From NCBI RefSeq assembly GCF_000787575.1, contig NW_012236531.1, forward strand, positions 125,490 to 189,489: a stretch of DNA of 64,000 nucleotides. The letters run 5' to 3'. A program made the translations under genes and the position numbers. A model generated the notes under the pieces. That model ran no database searches and had not been told where the DNA came from. It saw only the letters and a program-made list of their open reading frames with translations. The DNA is from Acytostelium subglobosum LB1 (lineage: Eukaryota > Evosea > Eumycetozoa > Acytosteliales > Acytosteliaceae). Below, piece by piece: positions 58,020 to 64,000 of this stretch. The first letter of the stretch is position 1. Every line of letters begins with the position of its first letter.

Positions 58020-59762
58020 TCACGAGCATAGTATAGAGTTGATGGTGATTGATGATCTTTGTTCATTGGTCATGTCTTCATCTCCACCACCTTGCTTTGG
58101 TTGTTGCTGTTGTTGCTGCTGTGGTTGTTGTTGTTGTTCTCCCATGGACACATCTCTCAGCTTCTTGATTGGACTGCCACCGCCATTGGCACCACCACTG
58201 CCACGTCGTTGAACAAGCATTTCAAGCTCGGTACTGCCACCCATTGCGTCGTCGAATGATCTCCTCTTCTTGATCGACGAGTTGTCAACAGATTGCAAAT
58301 GATCGATCAGCGATGATGAATGTCCACGCGATGGGGAATGTGGAGGCTCGAGTGAGTGACGTGGGGAGAGGTGGTGTGGAGTGGACGATGGTGTATGTAC
58401 AGGTGACGAGTAGCTATTGAATGACAGCATTGGGAGTGATGAGTGAGGGTGCTTGCTGTTGCTGTTGTTGCCGCGGCCAGGCGACAGGCGTCCAATATCT
58501 GTGTTCTGTTGTTGTTGTTGTTGGTTGTTGTTGGCTACACGCAACTGCTGTTGCTGTTGCTGTTGTTGTTGTTGTTGTTGTTGTTGAAGTTGTTGCTGTG
58601 CATGATGATGTTGTTGGAACTGGAGTTGATGTTGTTGGTAGTGCAGCGCTACATGCTCGCGACGGGGCGAGGAAGTGGGCGACGCACCAAAGATGTCGGG
58701 AGTCTCATCACTGGACAGCTCATCAGAGGGTGGCGGAGTGGTCTGGTCTCCCGTAGGCTGGCCTGGCGAACCATTGTTGGAAAAGACGTGGATCGATGTG
58801 TTGCTGTAGAAGAACTCGCCGGGGATGGCATCCATCTCGCGCAGGTATCCAATGGCCGAGAACAGGACGGTGACGTGGAAGAGGTTGGGCATGGGGTCGG
58901 CCGTCCACATCTGGATCGTGTTGGTGAATGAGTCCTTGTCGTAGTTGGTGAACTGATTGAAGTAGCGGCACGTGCGCCAAATCAGATCCTTGTACTTGGG
59001 CGTCAGCTTGTTGAGCGCCGGCGACCACGTCAGCAACAGCGCCAGCTGGGAGAATGTCGACGACAGGTCTGTGCTCCACACCGACGGTGTCTTGCCACCT
59101 GCGGTGGTTGCGATCGTTGGAAACTCGGTTGCGCCCAATGTATTGGGCTTGGTCGCCAATAAATGTTTGTAAGATGCAGTTGCCAAGGCTGTCGAGGGAG
59201 TTGAGTGTGGCTTTGGAAGTTTGTTTGAGTTTGTGTTTGTGTTTGAGTTTGTGTTTGAGTTGGGAGTGGACGTGGTCGATGCGGCGGCCATTTGATGACT
59301 AGTGTGTACAGATTGTTGTGGATGATAGTTGTTTGGCGAAGGCGATGGAGAGTGGTTGGGAGACAGCTGGGCCTTGGGCACGCGAACACTGGTGGGTGGC
59401 GCAGAGATACCTGGTATAGAGAACATTGGTGACACTGGCGGCAGTACAGGGAAGTCGGCTGGATGCTGTGTTTGGGCCTGGACAAAGGCGGCGAAATATG
59501 TCTCGATGTCCATCAGGTCGACCGAGACCTCGCCCAGCCACGACTCGATCACTGGCGTGAACAGCTGATCGTATTGGCGCTGTGGCTTGCCCATCAGCTG
59601 GAATATATTTGACCATACCAGCTGTCTTATCGATGCTGGACAAGTGTCCACCACCTGTGTATATTGCTTCAGTGCGCTCAACAAGTTGGCGTAGAACGAC
59701 ACTGACTCGTACCTCTTAAAGGTAGGTGAATAAAACATTGCATCATTGACTGGTGTCTCCAT
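58020..59762 (-). CDS. Poly-Q, Pro/Ser-rich protein with duplicated helical region
   Basis: A single exon of 580 residues, starting at the only upstream ATG. Two helical segments resemble each other: residues 20-95 (FYANLLSALKQYTQVVD, SIRQLVWSNIFQLM) and 230-310 (TFSQLALLLTWSPALNKL, KYKDLIWRTCRYFNQF), both Leu/Trp/Tyr patterned with a K/R-x-L-V/I-W core. Between and after them are Asn/Thr/Ser, Pro/Ser, and a pure Gln tract (about 395-415) encoded by CAG/CAA. Basic motifs (IKKRRSFDD, PIKKLRD) could be nuclear localisation signals. No known family; a nuclear regulatory protein is the inference. Confidence 0.72.
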   Translation of the reverse strand: METPVNDAMFYSPTFKRYESVSFYANLLSALKQYTQVVDTCPASIRQLVWSNIFQLMGKPQRQYDQLFTPVIESWLGEVSVDLMDIETYFAAFVQAQTQHPADFPVLPPVSPMFSIPGISAPPTSVRVPKAQLSPNHSPSPSPNNYHPQQSVHTSHQMAAASTTSTPNSNTNSNTNTNSNKLPKPHSTPSTALATASYKHLLATKPNTLGATEFPTIATTAGGKTPSVWSTDLSSTFSQLALLLTWSPALNKLTPKYKDLIWRTCRYFNQFTNYDKDSFTNTIQMWTADPMPNLFHVTVLFSAIGYLREMDAIPGEFFYSNTSIHVFSNNGSPGQPTGDQTTPPPSDELSSDETPDIFGASPTSSPRREHVALHYQQHQLQFQQHHHAQQQLQQQQQQQQQQQQQQLRVANNNQQQQQQNTDIGRLSPGRGNNSNSKHPHSSLPMLSFNSYSSPVHTPSSTPHHLSPRHSLEPPHSPSRGHSSSLIDHLQSVDNSSIKKRRSFDDAMGGSTELEMLVQRRGSGGANGGGSPIKKLRDVSMGEQQQQPQQQQQQQPKQGGGDEDMTNEQRSSITINSILCS

Positions 59763-62550
59763 GATGTTTATATATTTAGTCTGTATATTTGATATTCTTC
59801 AGATTGTTTGATTGATCGTGTTCTGGAATAAGTCCAAGTGAATAGTAAAGTATGAGTATGAAGTATGAGTATGTTTGATCGATTGATCGATTGAACGATT
59901 GAACGATTGATGGATGGGTGACGAAGCGAGTGAAGTTAGAATAAATAATATAAATATATATATTACACCAAAGTTGGAAATAAATGGAATGATTGAGAAT
60001 GAAGGATGGATGTGAGGTCGGGAGGTATTGGATATAATAATAGGGATATTTGTTGTCGACAAAGGGGGCTTGTGATTCCAGGTCCGAGTCTCAAACACAC
60101 ACAAACACATACAAACACATACTAACACATACTAACACACAAACAATCAGAGATATTTGATAGATATGCGCTTCTTGTTTTATGGGCTGTGATGTGTGCT
60201 AATGTGTTAATATCCTAATTTGTATCTCTCTCGGAGGTATGGAACAAAGAGGGAACAAGGAAGAGTGTGTGCTTGCATCATCATCAATCACGGTCCGATA
60301 GGCAATTGCAAGTGAAGTGTAAGCCTCCTTCTTCGGCTGGTATTGGCTGTTTGCCAATGGGCGCCATTGTTGTTGTGTGAAATGAATGAACATGCTGTGG
60401 CTGATGATGACAAGGGCCGAAGTAGACTGTTGGGTCACACGAAAGTGCGGGACTTTCAAAAAAAAAAGAAAAACAAGTCTCTCTTGTGTTTGTTTGTTTG
60501 TGTGTGTAACATGTCATTTGGATGTTTCTGTGCATGATTCCATCGAGGAAGGTGGTGGTGATCAGCCGATCGGCTGGACTAGGCTAGTTGCTAAACTGGG
60601 CTACATGTTGTTGTTCCGTCATGTATGGGTGATACTTGTTTAACTTCACAATGCAAGTCAACAATATCCTTGATTTCCTTTTACGAGCCGATTGACTGAT
60701 GGACGAGATTGACGACCAACAAGATTGTTGTTGAAAAGAAAATGAATTGTTTACTTTGATAACGAACGAACGAACGAGCAATAAGGACCCAATGATGACG
60801 AACATGTTGATGTTGATGTTGAAGTTGATGTAGATGCTGATGATGTTGATTGATGTTCAGATAAAGAACTTACACATACAGATATATTTAACTTGTTATA
60901 ATATATTTATAAATTAATCAGTGAGTGCATGAGTGAGTGCGAGTGAGATTTAGTGATGGAGTGAGAGTGATTGATTGATTGATGGATAGGAATGAATGAC
61001 ACGAACGTGGAAAGTCCAAAGACGACAGACCAGACAGACTGGCTGATTGACTGGCTTAGTCTTGATAAAGATAGTCAAGCAGGAGGAGGATGGTGTTCGC
61101 GTGAGTAGGAGTGGCACGGTGACGGTTTGATTAATTAATATGAATGGATGGGATGATTGGATTTGGTTGATGACGATGTTGGAGGAGGGATGAATGCACC
61201 ATTCCGAATGTCTGGAGACAAAAAAGAAGTAGTAGGATACCTTCCCCTTGCTTCTGAAAGCATCCGACTATCCTCAAAAGGACACAACAACAAACAAATA
61301 AGTACCTGACCTTGCTGCCCCATCTCAGTGAGGCAGGGGTTACACACGCATCAACTTTGCTGGCGCGGTGCAAATAGGTAGGTAGTCAGTGGACAGTTGG
61401 ATTCGTCGACTTTATCATCCCGTCAGATATTTAAAATAAAAGGGATAAAGCATTGACTGAAAATGGCTGGAAATATCTAGATTGATTGTCGGAGGTTTGA
61501 ATTGAAATCTAGATTTTTCGGACTTTGTGTGTTTTTTGGTGTTTTGTTTGTTTTGTTTGTGTGAATCGAATCGAACAAAGTGTAATGGGCCTCGAGTGGT
61601 GGGGTTTGATTGTCGCGTCCCAAATCAAGATAATTACAATGAGTGCCACCGAGAGTTCCAGAACAAATATAGACGGTTATATTTATACTATGTATGTTTT
61701 GGTCGGTGTATGAATGTGGACTGAAGTGATGATATTGAAAGAGTTATATTATCTGTATTATTGATCATGATCATTATTATTTGTTGATCGACATGTTGTT
61801 GAAGTTGTGGTCGTTGTCATTATTTTTGTTTGTTTGCAAACAAACATCAATATGAAACAAATATTATTCAAAAGAAAAGTTGAAGGAATTATTGATTGGA
61901 TGATTGAACGTTCGAGACACTTCGTTGAACATCATCAACCCCTTTGGTTACATATTTGTGATTGTATAATGTGTTGGTTGTGATGGTCTATAATTGATAC
62001 CTGGAGTTGGTTGGGTCTATTGGGTATGGGACATAATTGTTGTCCCATTGATGGGACACTAAATCAAATATATACTTACATAACTAAGTCTTGATCCAAT
62101 GTATGATTGATTGATTATTTTACAACAATATAAATAATAATAATAGATTAAGAATGAATTAGTTGATGAGGCAAATGTGAATAATAAGTCAATTGCTTAC
62201 AATGACCATGTAAAGTTACTTTGAGGTTGAGGATACCAGGACTCCCCAACAATAATAATAAATGAAAGGTTCGATGGCATTCTAGAGAGCAGAGAACATT
62301 CACCCAACAACAACGGTCTCAAACATCACCAGGTGCACCTTGTCCCAAAATGAATGGATTGATGGATGAATGAAAATATCCCAAGATTCTTGAAATCGTC
62401 AGTCGTAACGAGCTTAGATAAGGTCACATCAGCATGTTGGCATTGCGATAGGTCAGGGAACAGAAGATCAGACCCGTGCACCTTGAAATCCTGCTCTACA
62501 TCTAGATATTAACAGTTAATAATAGCTTAGGATAGGACAGCCAATCATGG

Positions 62551-62551
<1 letters not shown>

Positions 62552-62592
<41 letters not shown>
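62552..62592. repeat. CA dinucleotide microsatellite
   Basis: About 20 uninterrupted AC units; useful as a polymorphic marker and absent elsewhere in the window. Confidence 0.95.
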
Positions 62593-62596
<4 letters not shown>

Positions 62597-62787
62597 AATA
62601 CCAATCATCTGATCAGATGATGACACAGCGGACGGAGATATTACCAAAAGGATATTTGTTTTTTTCATTATTTACAACCAGGTGTAGCGGCTTCATTCTG
62701 TTCGCGATGGTGTTGTATGTGTGTAGTCTTTGTCTTGCTCGCATCTATGCCCGTACATGCATCCGTCCATTCGTCTGGTCTCCAATC

Positions 62788-62997
62788 TTATCGGTCCGTC
62801 AAGGTAGGCTTTTGTGGCGCGTCACCAATCCGTACAATCCCATCCATCATCTTCCGGTCTTCCGTCCAGGTCCAATCCATGAAGTGAAGATGACCCGCTC
62901 CGTCCCGGCCCGGTAGGTCTTGTGAGTATTCGACCGAGCATAGTGGTGTGATGATCATGCATGCTGCAAGGTTTGCTGGCTCGTCATTGAAGTACAT
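62788..62997 (-). CDS. Possible small protein, 69 aa
   Basis: The frame begins ATG-TAC-TTC after an ATCA-repeat leader typical of other genes here and encodes non-repetitive sequence with two Cys and several Trp (for example HFMDWTWTEDRKMMDG). Local GC content is higher than in the flanks, as in genuine exons. It could be complete or the first exon of a longer gene, as GT sites follow. No family recognised. Confidence 0.3.
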   Translation of the reverse strand: MYFNDEPANLAACMIITPLCSVEYSQDLPGRDGAGHLHFMDWTWTEDRKMMDGIVRIGDAPQKPTLTDR

Positions 62998-63151
62998 CGT
63001 TGTTGGTCGTTGGCTTGATTGATTGCATGAATGAATGGTTGGTTGAGTGTTGATTGATTGATTGATTGAGCGAGGTGAAGCTCACAAACTACATTCCAAT
63101 GAATGAACAGAGAGAAAGCAGGGTCGTGCCTTACTACCCTGCCCCTGCAGC

Positions 63152-64000
63152 TCATTTGCGCTTGTTGTTGTTGTTATCCTGGTTGCGTATCAGCTCAACC
63201 AACAGCTCGATCGACTTGCTGACTGATGACATGTCGCGCTGTATCGACTTGAGTATGATTGTGAACTGGTCGTTAGACTCGCTTTGCAGTGTGTTGTTAT
63301 CTTTGTTAAGATTGGCCTCTGATGTAGCCCGCTCCATCGTTTGCAACGTTGTTTGCATCTCTTTCTGAACGTCTTGAATTGCTTTGGTCTTGGCCATGGC
63401 ATTGGCATTGGTCTCTTCAAGAGTGATGGACGTCGACGTGGCACCATCCCCATCCATTGACAATGGAGCTATTACCACCTTGTTGCGCTTGCTTGTCAAC
63501 GTCTTCCAAGTCAGTCGCACATCTTGATGATCGCTATTGTGTGTCTTGTGATAATGTTCGATGAAAGAGATAGTGACAGGATCGCTAGGATATCCACATC
63601 CAATTGGTGTCTGAAGCTTCTCTTGCAACGCCGCGATGGCACGGTCACGCTCAACCTTGGCAATTATCGATGCGGCCGACGTAGCAATATACTTGTCATC
63701 GGCCTTTGTCTCGCATATAATATCAAACTCTGGCGAAGGGTATTGCCTGACAAAGGGTTGCGCAAACTTGACATTGTTGCGCTCCAAACTGTCCAGCTGA
63801 ACAGTGAATCGCCAGCCCTCCTTCATGGAGGCCATGGCCTCCTCTTGATGCTCATTCATATCCATTGCTGTGGTAGTGGCAGTCTTTGTCGCCAGCACAC
63901 CGGCAGCGTTATAGTTCTCCTTGAGATAGTCTGCCGAGCGCTGGATCAGTTCAAGGAAGATCTCGGTCTCAATCTGGTTGAGGGTCTTTGTTTGACGCAT
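63152..64000 (-). CDS. Ribonuclease HII/H2 catalytic subunit, C-terminal part, with coiled-coil extension
   Basis: The gene runs off the right edge. The visible 282 residues lack the GIDEAGRG-type N-terminus, so the Met at 64000 is probably internal. Diagnostic sequence includes ICETKADDKYIATSAAS, which continues directly as IIAKVERDR (the ADDKY...SAASIIAK helix of RNase HII), and GCGYPSDPVTISFIEHYH, followed by VRLTWKTL. RNase H2 removes ribonucleotides from DNA. Residues beyond about 185 form an extension not part of the core: Thr/Ala/Lys/Glu helices (MAKTKAIQDVQKEMQTTLQ) and a final helix (IILKSIQRDMSSVSKSIEL) that looks like a coiled coil, ending in an Asn/Lys tail. Whether this assembles with partner subunits is unknown. 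Confidence 0.85.
   Translation of the reverse strand: MRQTKTLNQIETEIFLELIQRSADYLKENYNAAGVLATKTATTTAMDMNEHQEEAMASMKEGWRFTVQLDSLERNNVKFAQPFVRQYPSPEFDIICETKADDKYIATSAASIIAKVERDRAIAALQEKLQTPIGCGYPSDPVTISFIEHYHKTHNSDHQDVRLTWKTLTSKRNKVVIAPLSMDGDGATSTSITLEETNANAMAKTKAIQDVQKEMQTTLQTMERATSEANLNKDNNTLQSESNDQFTIILKSIQRDMSSVSKSIELLVELIRNQDNNNNKRK

Larger units (their letters stand above)
59763..63151. other. 3.4-kb region without a secure gene
   Basis: The longest non-genic stretch. It has CAAACACAT repeats (60090-60140), a CA dinucleotide tract (62552-62592) and AT-rich blocks (60890-60920, 61730-61780, 62110-62160). Open frames of 60-99 codons occur on both strands; only 62997-62788 (-) looks protein-like and is listed separately. 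The segment 61373-61131 (-) has a possible splice pair but gives no consistent protein. The region would hold the poly-Q gene promoter. Confidence 0.45.

Noticed and set aside
60199-60535. Minus-strand frames of 83-86 codons
   Set aside because: They overlap each other in different frames, with runs from repeats and no consistent splice or family support.

Overview
The window looks like nuclear DNA of a social amoeba (Dictyostelia), but not Dictyostelium discoideum itself: coding regions are only moderately AT-rich. Grounds for this are the short introns (mostly 50-120 nt, GTATGT/GTAAGT donors), the Asn/Gln/Thr/Ser homopolymer tracts, the dense gene packing, and the best-recognised families (a Ufd2/NosA-type E4, Med24, cathepsin Z, small-GTPase regulators). 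Most introns and many untranslated regions carry runs of the tetranucleotide TGAT/ATCA. Scattered N bases (9146 and about 46846-47083) and apparent frameshifts show this is draft-quality sequence. I saw no virus-like element, transposon, tRNA or rRNA gene.

Layout. 1-6.2 kb (+): 3' end of a PX-domain protein, a B-box/kelch protein, and a 920-residue ankyrin protein in four exons. 6.4-9.2 kb (-): an inositol polyphosphate kinase and a Tim22-type translocase subunit. 9.5-17.8 kb (+): an RNI-like leucine-rich-repeat protein, a membrane protein with a DUF229 phosphatase/sulfatase-like domain, and the U-box E4 gene nosA in eight exons. 18-22.2 kb: a divergent pair, a four-TM protein (-) and a Thr/Glu-rich coiled-coil protein (+). 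22.7-31.9 kb (all -): RhoGAP, ribosomal protein S5, a secreted protein, and an IQ-DH-PH RhoGEF.

31.9-33.8 kb has no secure gene. 33.8-38.8 kb: a disrupted SAM methyltransferase (+) facing Med24 (-, seven exons). 39.9-41.2 kb (+): an Asn-rich protein with a PP1-docking-like motif. 41.9-44.9 kb (-): cathepsin Z and a DOMON/cytochrome b561 protein. 45.6-47.9 kb: a Rad6-type E2 (+), a small hypothetical gene (-) and a Cys-rich/Lys-rich protein (+). 48.5-49.8 kb (-): a bZIP factor. 51.2-53.9 kb (+): a protein built from five tandem ILEI/FAM3-like modules, the most unusual gene here. 53.9-59.8 kb (-): a Pro-rich protein, a Coa1/Tim21-like mitochondrial protein, a small polytopic membrane protein and a poly-Q protein. 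59.8-63.1 kb has no secure gene. 63.2-64.0 kb (-): the 3' part of RNase HII, running off the window.

These are mostly unrelated housekeeping and signalling genes, not an operon-like system. Themes that recur are ubiquitin transfer (E2 Rad6, E4 NosA), Rho signalling (RhoGAP and RhoGEF about 5 kb apart on one strand) and mitochondrial biogenesis (Tim22, Coa1-like). Exon boundaries were derived by hand from GT/AG sites and checked for continuity of frame; none has transcript support.
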